64,000 nt of DNA from Rufibacter hautae (lineage in GTDB: Bacteria > Bacteroidota > Bacteroidia > Cytophagales > Hymenobacteraceae): assembly GCF_008271695.1 (NCBI RefSeq), contig NZ_VKKY01000002.1, positions 124,001 to 188,000 on the forward strand. The letters are read 5' to 3'. This document shows, one piece after another, positions 36,832 through 45,405 of this stretch (position 1 is the first letter of the stretch; every line of letters begins with the position of its first letter). A model generated the notes under the pieces. It had not been told where the DNA came from, ran no database searches, and was given only the letters and a program-made list of their open reading frames with translations. The translations under genes and the position numbers were made by a program.

Positions 36832-38183
36832 TGAAGAAATATTTACCCTTTATCTTGGTTTGGACTTTGCTTTGGGGATGTTCTTCCCCGGGCCGGGACC
36901 AGAAGCAGAACCTGAAATTCAGCTCTGAGCAGATCAGCCAGGTCATCCACCGGATGACCGACATTATGGTGAACGATGTCACCAATCCGCCGCTGGCTTC
37001 GCGCTTTTTCTCCTATGCCACGCTGGCCGGCTATGAAGTAATTTCGCAGCACGACAGCGCCTATCAAAGCATGCACGGCGTGCTGCGGAACTATCCTGCA
37101 GTCACCAAACCCGATAGCATTGACGGCTATTCCCCGGAACTGAGCGCCATTCTGGCCATGATGGAAACCGCCAAAAAAATGCAGCCCTCGGGCGTGCTGC
37201 TTGACTCCATGGAGGTCCAGTTCCTGGATTCCTGCCGCCGCGAAGGCCTCGCCGAGGAAGTGATTACCTCGTCTCTGACCTACGCCCAGAAAGTAAGCAA
37301 GCAGATTCTGGCCTACGCCAAAGCCGATAAGTACAACCGCATCAGCAATTACCCACGGTACACGCCCAAAGAAGGAGAGGGGAACTGGTACCCAACCCCG
37401 CCCGCGTATTTTGCACCGGTAGAACCTTACTTCAACACGGTGCGGTCCTTTACCCTGGACACTTGTACCCAATTCAAGCCAGCGCCTCCCATCGCTTTCT
37501 CCACGGATAAAAAATCTAAGTTCTTTGGGCTTTTGCAGCAAAATTACCAGTCTAGTAAAAACCTTACGCAGGAGCAGTTGGATATTGCCTCTTTCTGGGA
37601 CTGCAATCCCTTCGCCCTGCAGGACAACGGACACTTGCAGGCGGGGCTGAAGAAAATATCTCCGGGTGCGCACTGGTTGGGCATCACGGGCATTGCCTGT
37701 AAGCAAGCCAAAGCTGATTTCGCCAAATCCATGAAGGTGCATACCTTGGTGTCCATCGCGCTGATGGATGGTTTTATCTCCTGCTGGGACGAGAAGTTCC
37801 GGAGCAACCGCATCCGTCCGGAGACTGCCATCCGGAAGTACATTGACCCCACTTACAAGCCCCTGCTGCAGACACCGCCTTTCCCAGAGTATCTCAGTGG
37901 CCACTCCACCATCTCCGCGGCCTCGGCGGTGATCCTGAGCCACTACTTCGGAGACCAGTTCCAGTACACCGACACCGTGGAAGAGCGTTTCGGATTGCCG
38001 GCCCGTACATTCAGTTCCTTTCAGGATGCTGCCATTGAGGCGGGCCTTTCCCGTTTTTATGGCGGTATTCACTTCATGGACGCCATTGACAACGGCCGGA
38101 AGCAAGGATTGCAGGTAGGGGAGTGGGTGCTGCGCAAAGTAGAGGGAGCGCCGCAGGTAATGGCTTCTGTACAGGGAATTTGA
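36831..38183 (+). CDS. Vanadium-dependent haloperoxidase family lipoprotein
   Basis: 450 residues with a lipoprotein-like signal (LLWGCSS, C17). The PAP2/vanadate-binding triad is intact: KFRSNRIRP (K-x6-RP), EYLSGHST (SGH) and SRFYGGIH (SR-x5-H). Expected to bind vanadate and oxidise halide with H2O2, or to be a related PAP2 phosphatase; many Bacteroidota members are untested. Translationally coupled to the upstream UnbV/VCBS lipoprotein, a pairing seen repeatedly in this phylum. Followed by a terminator-like hairpin and the first long inverted repeat. Confidence 0.9.
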   Translation: MKKYLPFILVWTLLWGCSSPGRDQKQNLKFSSEQISQVIHRMTDIMVNDVTNPPLASRFFSYATLAGYEVISQHDSAYQSMHGVLRNYPAVTKPDSIDGYSPELSAILAMMETAKKMQPSGVLLDSMEVQFLDSCRREGLAEEVITSSLTYAQKVSKQILAYAKADKYNRISNYPRYTPKEGEGNWYPTPPAYFAPVEPYFNTVRSFTLDTCTQFKPAPPIAFSTDKKSKFFGLLQQNYQSSKNLTQEQLDIASFWDCNPFALQDNGHLQAGLKKISPGAHWLGITGIACKQAKADFAKSMKVHTLVSIALMDGFISCWDEKFRSNRIRPETAIRKYIDPTYKPLLQTPPFPEYLSGHSTISAASAVILSHYFGDQFQYTDTVEERFGLPARTFSSFQDAAIEAGLSRFYGGIHFMDAIDNGRKQGLQVGEWVLRKVEGAPQVMASVQGI

Positions 38184-38214
38184 TTTTATTTTTTAATAGG
38201 TAAGGCCTAGAATG

Positions 38215-38247
38215 AAGGTGTTAGGTGGTTTGGCCTGACACCTTTTT
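38215..38247 (+). terminator. Terminator of haloperoxidase gene
   Basis: AAGGTGTTAGG (38215-38225) pairs with CCTGACACCTT (38234-38244) with one wobble, followed by TTTTTGTTTT. Confidence 0.65.
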
Positions 38248-38260
38248 TGTTTTGCATCAG

Positions 38261-38555
38261 TAGTCCGCTTGTGCTAGCGTGGCGCTGCAGTTTTCGTGGG
38301 TACATAAGCTGGGTTGTTTCATCGTATCCCTCCGAGCGCTCACGGCCGCGAGGCCCCGCCTTCCGGCCTCGCGCTGCGCCAGCTTCCTTTGCTCCTTTCA
38401 GTCGCAATGCCTTACGGCACCGGAACCTGACAAGGCGCTCCACCGAAAGGCTGGAAACGGAAATGCGTAAGGGGTACATTTACTCACCTCCCATCTACAT
38501 GGTTCAAGTATGTGACTTGGACCTATCAAGTGGGCAGTTTGCAACTGCCGTGAGG
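38261..38555. repeat. Long inverted repeat, left copy
   Basis: About 295 bp. Starting at TAGTCCGCTTGTGCTAGCGT it matches the reverse complement of 39338-39711 over most of its length: ...GGGTTGTTTCAT..., TCCGAGCGCTCACGGCCGCG, CGAAAGGCTGGAA, ATGGTTCAAGT and GGCAGTTTGCAACTGCC. It contains internal hairpins GCGAGGCC/GGCCTCGC (38348-38372) and GGCAGTT/AACTGCC (38533-38549). The ORFs within it are repeat artefacts. No transposase is present. Confidence 0.8.
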
Positions 38556-38636
38556 CACCAGCCTCAAACTGGACCTGCCATGTAAATGATTGGCAATAGC
38601 TTCTAGCTACTGTCTTTCCTTTCCAGTACCCCTGAA

Positions 38637-38678
38637 AAAGAAAAGCCTCTCTAACTTCCGTTAGAGAGGCTTTTCTTT
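38637..38678 (-). terminator. 19-bp perfect hairpin terminator
   Basis: 38637-38655 pairs perfectly with 38660-38678 (core AAGCCTCTCTAAC/GTTAGAGAGGCTT), 20 bp past the stop of the minus-strand gene at 38698. Confidence 0.75.
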
Positions 38679-38697
38679 GATCGGTATCTACTATCGA

Positions 38698-39129
38698 TTA
38701 ACCTAACCAAGCATTCCAAGGAATGCGGCTCAGGATAAGAATAAGGCCCAATCCGTAGAAAATGGTCATCGTTTTAAAGCCTTGGTTCGTGCCTATTTGA
38801 CGCTTGGCTTTGGAATACCCGATGGTGATTAGGATAACGGCCAGTACCATCATGAGCGGGTGCTCCAGAACGTATAAACGAGTAGTGGCATCTTTCATGG
38901 CGGCCCCGGATGCGCTCTTTAATCCTAGGGGAGACACAAAGTATAGAATAAGCCCAATCACCCATTGCAGGTGCGTAGGAATTAGTCCCAATAAGCCCAG
39001 TTTCCGGTTTTTGTCAGTGAAGGTTTTTCCGCCTAAAAGTCCGGCCAAAGCGGCGATGAACGAGATCGCCACGCCTAAAAGCACCAGATACGCCAAACCA
39101 GAGTGCGCGTGCTGAAGTCCTGTATACAT
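38698..39129 (-). CDS. Four-helix membrane protein, possibly heme-binding
   Basis: 143 residues with four hydrophobic segments (about 12-32, 50-68, 88-106 and 120-138). Histidines at the start (QHAHSG), at the start of helix 2 (THLQW) and before helix 3 (LEHPLMM) sit near the membrane faces, as in small cytochrome-b-like or DUF420-like proteins, so heme ligation is possible but unproven. It is the only gene inside the 1.45-kb segment framed by the long inverted repeats 38261-38555 and 39338-39711. Monocistronic with its own terminator. Confidence 0.75.
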   Translation of the reverse strand: MYTGLQHAHSGLAYLVLLGVAISFIAALAGLLGGKTFTDKNRKLGLLGLIPTHLQWVIGLILYFVSPLGLKSASGAAMKDATTRLYVLEHPLMMVLAVILITIGYSKAKRQIGTNQGFKTMTIFYGLGLILILSRIPWNAWLG

Positions 39130-39337
39130 AGTATAAATATTAGTTGCAGGAGTAAATATAAGGAATACCTATTATACGAACGGAAAGATTGCGCTTATAG
39201 CCGCTGTTACTTCCAGAGAATGTACTTAAGTTAGTACAGAGAGAGAATTCTAAAAGTAGATAGTTTTGAAGCTGTTTTACTTATTTCAAGCTCAAAATAC
39301 CTGCATAGGCTACCTACACTACTTAAGCTTTCGCCTC
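39130..39337. other. Intergenic region, no gene seen
   Basis: Upstream region of the four-helix membrane protein; no ORF or clear promoter match noted. Confidence 0.35.
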
Positions 39338-39711
39338 CCGGCAGTTGCAAACTGCCGGTCATGGTAGGTCCAAGTTACAGACTTGAACCATGGTAAGTGA
39401 ACCCACCCCTGCCCCTCCGAGGAGGGGAATAAAGACCTCCAAAACTCCTCCCCTTGGCTAAGGTATAAACAAGGGTGATTCGCTGCTGCGAGCTGCAAAG
39501 GCTTTTACTACTTTTACCTATTCCAGCCTTTCGGTTGAGCGCCTTTGTTTTAGACCTGGTGCCGAAGGCAGGCCAACTGGCCAAGGCTAAAACAGCAGCG
39601 CGATGCCGGAAGGCAGGGCCTCGCGGCCGTGAGCGCTCGGAGCCCAGCTATGAAACAACCCAGCCTATGCACCCATGAAAACTACGGCCCTACGCCAGCA
39701 CAAGCGGACTA
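39338..39711. repeat. Long inverted repeat, right copy
   Basis: About 374 bp, the inverted partner of 38261-38555, with an extra ~100 bp segment (about 39410-39515) not present in the left copy. Contains the hairpin CCGGCAGTTGCAAACTGCCGG (39338-39358) and the motif CAAGTTACAGACTTG. The outer boundary AGCACAAGCGGACTA mirrors the left copy. The short ORFs here are artefacts. Confidence 0.8.
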
Positions 39712-39900
39712 CACCTTTCACTTAAATAGAAGTAAAGAAATACCTAAACCTGTATCTAGCCTGCTTTCGCAAAAACAGCCTGTAAACGCCAAGCTATGCA
39801 TAAACAATCTTGAATGGCTATCACCGGTAGCTCATAAAATTCCTCCAGAAAGGCTTAGCAGTTATAACATTACAAAAGCGCTGCACCACTCATAAGGACC
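39712..39900. other. Intergenic region, no gene seen
   Basis: Short stretch between the right inverted repeat and the end of hrpB; no terminator hairpin for hrpB is evident. Confidence 0.3.
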
Positions 39901-42339
39901 CTACCGCCATGCCACCCTTGGAAACCTCTTCCCCAACATCGGCTTCAAAGATGGGTAATCTTCTTGCCAGAAACTATGAAGGCTATGCACTACACGTAAA
40001 GGCTTCAGATCGGGGGTGAGCAGGTGCAGGACAACGTTTACGTCACCGCCGTCAACAGTGGGGTTGTTCTCCCAGTCCAGCACATCCTGTAGACGGATCT
40101 CCAGCAAAGGCGATTGGTCGTTGCCGGGGTAGGCCAGCTCCATTTCGTGGCCATCTGGTAAGACCAGGGTAGCCGGGGCTAGTTCATCCAGCAGGGCGGT
40201 TTTTTCCCGGTCCAGCATTCCTTTCAGGATGGGAAGCAGGTCAATCTCAAAAAGGTCATCGCCAATCTCCACGTCTTCCAGGTAATAAGCGAGCCAGTCG
40301 GGGTTGGTGAGCAGCAGGGTAGGGGTGCTGAGGTCGGGGAAGCCTTCGGTGGGGTGCCATTTGCGCAGGCTGAGTACCCGGTTCTGAAACTGCACCACTT
40401 CTGGGGAGAAGTTCAAGAGCGCCTCGCCCTCGCGTTTGATGGTCTCACAGATCGCTTGGATCAGGAAACGGTCGTCTGGAGGGGGCAAAGGTTTGCATTG
40501 GAGCACGATGGACCCGATGCGCAGGTCACGGGAGGCGGTGAGTTCGCCCTCCTCGGGGTCCCAGGCAACAACGTCTTTCTGTTTCACCAAGGGCGCCAGG
40601 TCTTTGGGGTTGAGCGGAGAGGCCAGGAAGATGCGCCCCATTCCTTCGCCCCCGGCATGCAAGTGAGCAATGGCCAGCCACGGGTCATGCGCCAAGTCAT
40701 CGCGGTGGCCAGCGCTGGCGTACTTGCCGTTAGCCAGCTGGAACTGGGCGTTGTTGCCGGGGCGGGCGTAGGCAATGCGCTCTGGGTAGCAGTTTGCCAG
40801 CAGTACGCCGGTTTCATACGGGTCCACGGCCGAGTTCTCGGCGTCAATGCTGAACATGCGGCGGTACTGGGCGGCTATTTTCTCAATCTTAGTGAAGCGT
40901 TTGTTGTGCATCTGCTCCTTCCGGAAACGTCTGAGCGCTTCAATGCGCAGGTTCAGGTCAATACCTGCCTCGCGGGGCAGCGGGTCGCGCTCTTCCAGCA
41001 GGGCGGCAATATCAGTTGCCAAGGCTAATTGGTCACTTTCCTGGGCAGCCAATAGCATGTGTGCTAGTCGCGGGTGCGTAGGCAGGGTGTGCATCTTGCG
41101 GCCATGCTCAGTGATGCGGCCGTTCTCAAGGGCATTGAGTTGGTGTAAGGTTTCCTGGGCCTGCAGCAACGCGGCTTTGGGCGGAGGGGTGAGCCAGGTA
41201 AGCTGTCGGATGTCGATGATACCCCAAGCAGCCATGTCTAAGACCAGCGGAGACAAATCAGCGTCCAGGATCTCGGGGGTACGGTGCGGCGTGAGGCGGG
41301 CGTGCAGGTTCTCGGTCCAGAGGCGATAGCAGGTACCCGGACCCAAACGTCCGGCCCTGCCGGCGCGCTGGTCAGCGGCGTCTTTGGAGATGCGCACGGT
41401 TTCCAGACGGCTGAGGCCCGTACCGGGATCAAAGCGCTGGGTTTTGGCAAAACCGGTATCCACTACCACGCTCACGCCTTCAATGGTTAAACTGGTCTCG
41501 GCAATAGAGGTAGCTAGCACTACTTTGCGTTTGCCGTTTCGGTCTGGCATGATGGCGGCGTACTGTTTGCCGGGCGGCAACATGCCAAACAGCGGGTGGA
41601 TGGCCGTGTTCCGCAGATCTCTCCGCAGCATGGATTCTACTTTTCTGATGTCGTTCTCACCGGGCAGGAATACCAGCACATCGCCTTCTTTTTCCCGCAT
41701 GGCCTGCTTGATGGTCCGTACGGTCATCTCGTGGAGCAGGTGCGGATCGGTCTCGCCGGCGTAATGAACATCAATGGGGTATTGCCGTCCCTGGCTTTGG
41801 GCCACTGGGGCTTTGAGCAGACGGGTGAGTTCGGGCATGTTGAGGGTGGCGCTCATGACCATAATCCGGAGGTCGGGGCGCTGGGTGGCCTGAGCCTCGC
41901 GGCTAAGGGCCATGGCTACATCGGCGTGAATGCTGCGCTCGTGGAACTCATCAAAAATGACTAGCCCTACGCCCTTCAGGGCATTGTCTGAGTGCAGCAT
42001 GCGGGTGAGAATTCCCTCGGTGACTACCTCCAGCCTAGTTTTCTCTGAGATACGGTTCTCAAACCGGATGCGGTATCCCACGGTTTGGCCTACCTCTTCG
42101 CCCAGGAGCTGCGCCAGCCGCTCGGCAATGGTTCGGGCCGCGAGCCGCCGAGGTTCCAGCATGATGATCTTCTGCCCCTTGAGCCAGGCCTCGTCCAGGA
42201 TAGCCAGCGGCAGCAAGGTGCTTTTTCCCGCACCGGGAGGCGCGTTCACAATAAGCGTGTTCTCGGCAGCGAGGTGTTCCCGCACCGCCGGTATGATTTC
42301 CCTAACGGGTAAGTCTATATCAAAAGGATTGAATGGCAA
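39901..42339 (-). CDS. hrpB: ATP-dependent helicase HrpB
   Basis: 812 residues, the full length of the DEAH-family HrpB. Motif I NAPPGAGKST (residues ~33-41), motif Ia MLEPRRLAART, motif II FDEFH (DEFH in place of DEAH, usual in HrpB), motif III MSATLN and motif VI QRAGRAGRLGPGTCYRLW are all present, followed by the HA2-like and HrpB C-terminal regions. A presumed RNA helicase of poorly defined cellular role. Single gene. Start at the ATG giving PFNPFDIDLPV, the normal N-terminus. Confidence 0.95.
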   Translation of the reverse strand: MPFNPFDIDLPVREIIPAVREHLAAENTLIVNAPPGAGKSTLLPLAILDEAWLKGQKIIMLEPRRLAARTIAERLAQLLGEEVGQTVGYRIRFENRISEKTRLEVVTEGILTRMLHSDNALKGVGLVIFDEFHERSIHADVAMALSREAQATQRPDLRIMVMSATLNMPELTRLLKAPVAQSQGRQYPIDVHYAGETDPHLLHEMTVRTIKQAMREKEGDVLVFLPGENDIRKVESMLRRDLRNTAIHPLFGMLPPGKQYAAIMPDRNGKRKVVLATSIAETSLTIEGVSVVVDTGFAKTQRFDPGTGLSRLETVRISKDAADQRAGRAGRLGPGTCYRLWTENLHARLTPHRTPEILDADLSPLVLDMAAWGIIDIRQLTWLTPPPKAALLQAQETLHQLNALENGRITEHGRKMHTLPTHPRLAHMLLAAQESDQLALATDIAALLEERDPLPREAGIDLNLRIEALRRFRKEQMHNKRFTKIEKIAAQYRRMFSIDAENSAVDPYETGVLLANCYPERIAYARPGNNAQFQLANGKYASAGHRDDLAHDPWLAIAHLHAGGEGMGRIFLASPLNPKDLAPLVKQKDVVAWDPEEGELTASRDLRIGSIVLQCKPLPPPDDRFLIQAICETIKREGEALLNFSPEVVQFQNRVLSLRKWHPTEGFPDLSTPTLLLTNPDWLAYYLEDVEIGDDLFEIDLLPILKGMLDREKTALLDELAPATLVLPDGHEMELAYPGNDQSPLLEIRLQDVLDWENNPTVDGGDVNVVLHLLTPDLKPLRVVHSLHSFWQEDYPSLKPMLGKRFPRVAWR

Positions 42340-42979
42340 CGGAATGGATTTTGGTGAAAAGTGCTGGTCTTGCTATTGCTAGACCAGCCCACAAAGTTAC
42401 GGTAAAATAAGCGGTTAGGTATGCCCCAATGTTCCCTGGCTAAAAGGTCTTATACACGGCGCTGGTCTTTGATGATAAAAATGAAAGGCTTGGCAGAACT
42501 ATACAACCCAACCTTCATTGGTGATTAGGCTTGAAGATTCAAAATGGAACCTCCAGTGGAGCGAATAGAACTCTTTTCCCCGCGCTGGTGGAGGACCGCT
42601 TTTTTGGGCTATTTTTCAGAAAATAGAGCCAAAACAAGAAGCTTTAATTTCCACTTGAGTGACCTCTGGCGCTAACACCTCAACAACAAAACCCTTCTGC
42701 ATCTTTCTACATTTCAGGATCTGATATCCTCTTGGAGCGCGCATGAAAACAGCACCATAAGAGGATATTGGTTTTTGGTAAATCCTGTGTAGGTACAATT
42801 ATGAAATTCGCAATTTTATGGATTGTTAGAAATTGCGCTAAAATCAGTTTTTATAAAATTTAAAGGCTTAAAAATGACGCATTTAGCCCGAGTAGGAGGG
42901 TATTTTCAAAAGTGTTAAAAATACACCATGTGTGGTAAATACTGAAAATTACATAATAATTAATATTAGTTGTTGAGAA
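42340..42979. other. Intergenic region with one palindrome copy
   Basis: About 640 bp between divergent hrpB and the first duplicated-domain lipoprotein. A 60-codon minus-strand ORF here overlaps a palindrome and is not credible. The last 200 bp are very AT-rich. Confidence 0.4.
42607..42630. repeat. Copy of dispersed palindrome
   Basis: GGCTATTTTTCAGAAAATAGAGCC followed by AAAAC is a variant of the GCCTGTTTT...AAAACAGGC core. Confidence 0.5.
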
Positions 42980-43011
42980 TTTGACAAATGGGCTAGAAGA
43001 AATGTAAATTG
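42980..43011 (+). promoter_or_regulatory. Candidate promoter of first paralogous lipoprotein
   Basis: TTTG (42980-42983), a 21-bp spacer and TAAATTG (43005-43011) approximate the Bacteroidota promoter with a one-base-short -7 box, about 48 bp before the ATG. Confidence 0.35.
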
Positions 43012-43058
43012 TATTACAGATTTTCTAATTTATCTTTTAACTAAAACAGTAAGCTATT

Positions 43059-44894
43059 ATGAAAAAAAATCTATTCAAATTCAGCATGTTACTTGCTGTG
43101 GCTACTGTATTCTTTGGTTGTAGTCCAGAAGAGGAAGAATTGGCGCAACCAGATGTTCTGGGTAATTCCAGTAAAAACACGATGACGACTGAGAGCTGTG
43201 AAACTGTAACCTTTGACAAATACACCAAAGGACAGAACGGCTTCGTGAATGCAGTGATGAGTGACAAAGCATCTGCTCCCATCTACGTGAGTGCCTATAG
43301 GAAAACGGCGCCCAATGTGTACTCCGCCACAAATGTGGCCAACATATTTAACTCCAATCAGCCTACCCCCATTCCAGATGTTCATGAGATAGATGACATC
43401 CTGACTCCGCACCAAAACTATGGCGGCGGCGGTGTGGGAGCCGGTGGCGCCTCTGGGGCATTCGCCAACAACACTTCCCTGGGAAACTTATTGATCATCA
43501 ACCGTACCAACGATCCGGCACAGGCTTATGACAACAACCAAGGGGGTAAGTTCGTGTTTGATTTCTCTACGTATGGTACTGTGACCATGAGCTCCATCAC
43601 CGTGATGGACGTGGACAGCTATGAAGCAGGTGGTAAGGTGGTTTTGTATGGTATTGGCGGAAACGTGCTTAAAACCGTGATGCTGCAGGTAAGCGGCGAT
43701 AACGGCAAGCAAGTAGTGAATCTGGGCAATACCAGCGGCGTGGTGAGAATGGAAGTGTATTTAGGCCCAGGCGGTACCTTAACCGGCTCCGGCGCTATTG
43801 ACAACATTGTCTTCAACTGCTTGCCACCAACCGAATGCGAAGTGGTAGACTTTACCAGATACGTGAGAGGATCTGACGGCTTCGTTTCTTACGTGACCAG
43901 CAACCAGTCCTGGACTCCGATCTACGTGAGTGCTTTCCGCAGAACCGCGCCAAACACTTACAGCACTACCGATGTGGCAAATGTCTTCAATTCTGGTCAG
44001 CCAACCCCAATTCCTGACATCAACCAGATCGATGACATCCTGACGCCGCACCAAAACTTTGGTGGTGGTGGTGTAGGAGAGGGAGGTGCCTCTGGAGCGT
44101 ACGTGAACAACACCGCCTTGGGTAATACGTTCATCATCAACCGCACAGATAACCCAACAATGGCCTATGACAGCAACACGGGCGGTAAAATGGTGTTTGA
44201 CTTCTCTTCCTATGGCTCTGTGAGTCTATCTTCTATCACTGTGATGGACGTAGACTCTTATGAAGCCGGTGGCAAAGTAGTACTGTACGGTGCCGGCAAT
44301 ACCGTGCTCAAAACCGTGATGCTGCAGGTGAGCGGTGACAACGGCAAGCAGATTGTAGACCTGGGTGGTACCAGCGGTGTGGTGAGAATGGAAGTGTACC
44401 TGGGCCCAGGCGGAATCTCGCCAAACGGTCTGCTGAGCGGCTCTGGTGCGGTAGACAACATTGTCTTCAACTGTCCGCCAATTCCTCCTAAAGAATATGG
44501 CTGTACTTACACCCAAGGCTACTGGAAAAACCACGCTACCGGCAAGAAAAGAGATGCTACCTGGGGCAACCTGGCCAACTCTACTTTCTACGGAAGCGGC
44601 ATGACCTACCTGCAATTGTTCAACACTCCGCCAAAAGGAGGCAATGCCTACATCAATCTGGCCCACCAATACATGGCAGCCAAACTGAACCTGATGCAGG
44701 CTTCTTCTACTCCTGAGGTGGATGCTGCTTTTGCCGCGGCCACCGCTTACTTCTCTGCCATGTCTGGCGGTAGCTACCGGAATACCATTTCTAATCCGTA
44801 CACTACCGTAGACAGAAATACCCTCTTAAGATGGAAAGACATTTTAGGAGCCTACAACGAGGGTAAAATTGGTCCCGGCCATTGCGATGATTGA
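43059..44894 (+). CDS. Duplicated-domain lipoprotein with C-terminal GYWKNH domain
   Basis: 611 residues. Lipoprotein signal with FFGC (C21) followed by SPEEEE, an acidic stretch like the export signal of surface-exposed Bacteroidota lipoproteins. Two copies of a ~210-residue domain lie at ~47-256 and ~260-476; each starts with a Cys (CETVTF / CEVVDF), contains DILTPHQN(Y/F)GGGGVG, LIINRT-type and MDVDSYEAGGKVVLYG segments, and ends with (S)GA(I/V)DNIVFNC, so a Cys-Cys closure is likely. The C-terminus (~480-611, CTYTQGYWKNHATG ... GPGHCDD) is a separate domain of the TQGYWKNH type known in secreted proteins. Function unknown; beta-sandwich adhesin or binding protein is my guess. The next gene is a paralogue. 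Confidence 0.85.
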   Translation: MKKNLFKFSMLLAVATVFFGCSPEEEELAQPDVLGNSSKNTMTTESCETVTFDKYTKGQNGFVNAVMSDKASAPIYVSAYRKTAPNVYSATNVANIFNSNQPTPIPDVHEIDDILTPHQNYGGGGVGAGGASGAFANNTSLGNLLIINRTNDPAQAYDNNQGGKFVFDFSTYGTVTMSSITVMDVDSYEAGGKVVLYGIGGNVLKTVMLQVSGDNGKQVVNLGNTSGVVRMEVYLGPGGTLTGSGAIDNIVFNCLPPTECEVVDFTRYVRGSDGFVSYVTSNQSWTPIYVSAFRRTAPNTYSTTDVANVFNSGQPTPIPDINQIDDILTPHQNFGGGGVGEGGASGAYVNNTALGNTFIINRTDNPTMAYDSNTGGKMVFDFSSYGSVSLSSITVMDVDSYEAGGKVVLYGAGNTVLKTVMLQVSGDNGKQIVDLGGTSGVVRMEVYLGPGGISPNGLLSGSGAVDNIVFNCPPIPPKEYGCTYTQGYWKNHATGKKRDATWGNLANSTFYGSGMTYLQLFNTPPKGGNAYINLAHQYMAAKLNLMQASSTPEVDAAFAAATAYFSAMSGGSYRNTISNPYTTVDRNTLLRWKDILGAYNEGKIGPGHCDD

Positions 44895-44922
44895 AGGAAA
44901 ACCATAGGTTCAACCTAACCTG

Positions 44923-44959
44923 AAACGCCGTTGCAAGTCTCTTGCAACGGCGTTTTTTT
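44923..44959 (+). terminator. 15-bp perfect hairpin terminator
   Basis: AAACGCCGTTGCAAG (44923-44937) and CTTGCAACGGCGTTT (44941-44955) followed by TTTT. Ends the first paralogous lipoprotein gene, so the second has its own promoter. Confidence 0.85.
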
Positions 44960-45405
44960 ATGGGCAGACGCTTAGATGCCATAAATGGATGACTAATTAG
45001 AGCACTCTTTACACCCGATATGGTTCTTCTTTAGAGAGCAGTTCCGTTCTCTTTCTTGGGTGTTTTTACCAAAAACGGGTATAAATCGCCTCATAATTCG
45101 CCGAGTATTCATGCGTGGTAACCAGTTGGGCACCATATAAGGTATTCTTTTCAAAGAATTACTGTTACTACGTTGTTTTGTGCAAAATTACCTTTAAATA
45201 AATCAAAAAATGTTCTTAATCAGTACTTTAAAGGCCAGTAAGTGGCTTAACATAAAGTATGGATAGAAAAAATTGAAAATTAATAATAACATAATTAGAT
45301 TTATTGTAACAAAATTCATAAATAGCAGGTATCAAAGATTTAATATTACAGAAAAGCCATTTTAAAAACTCTAAACCAATTTTTTTATCAAACCCCTAAA
45401 TTATT
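44960..45405. other. AT-rich intergenic region, no gene seen
   Basis: Leader of the second paralogous lipoprotein. GTTTTGTGCAAAATTACCTTTA near 45174-45195 contains a TACCTTTA close to a -7 box, but it is over 200 bp from the start codon. Confidence 0.35.

Noticed and set aside
36843-38105. 420-codon minus-strand ORF
   Set aside because: Entirely opposite the vanadium haloperoxidase, whose catalytic motifs are intact on the plus strand.
38247-38585. 112-codon plus-strand ORF in the left inverted repeat
   Set aside because: It spans a repeat with hairpins, and the right copy does not preserve the frame, so it is not under coding constraint.
38261-39711. Interpretation as a CRISPR array or integron
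   Set aside because: Repeats are two long inverted copies rather than short direct repeats with spacers, and no cas or integrase gene is present.
39629-39895. 88-codon plus-strand ORF in the right inverted repeat
   Set aside because: Starts inside the repeat and runs into unique DNA; no conserved features.
42616-42798. 60-codon minus-strand ORF
   Set aside because: Overlaps a palindrome copy and ends in it; short, no domain, no promoter.
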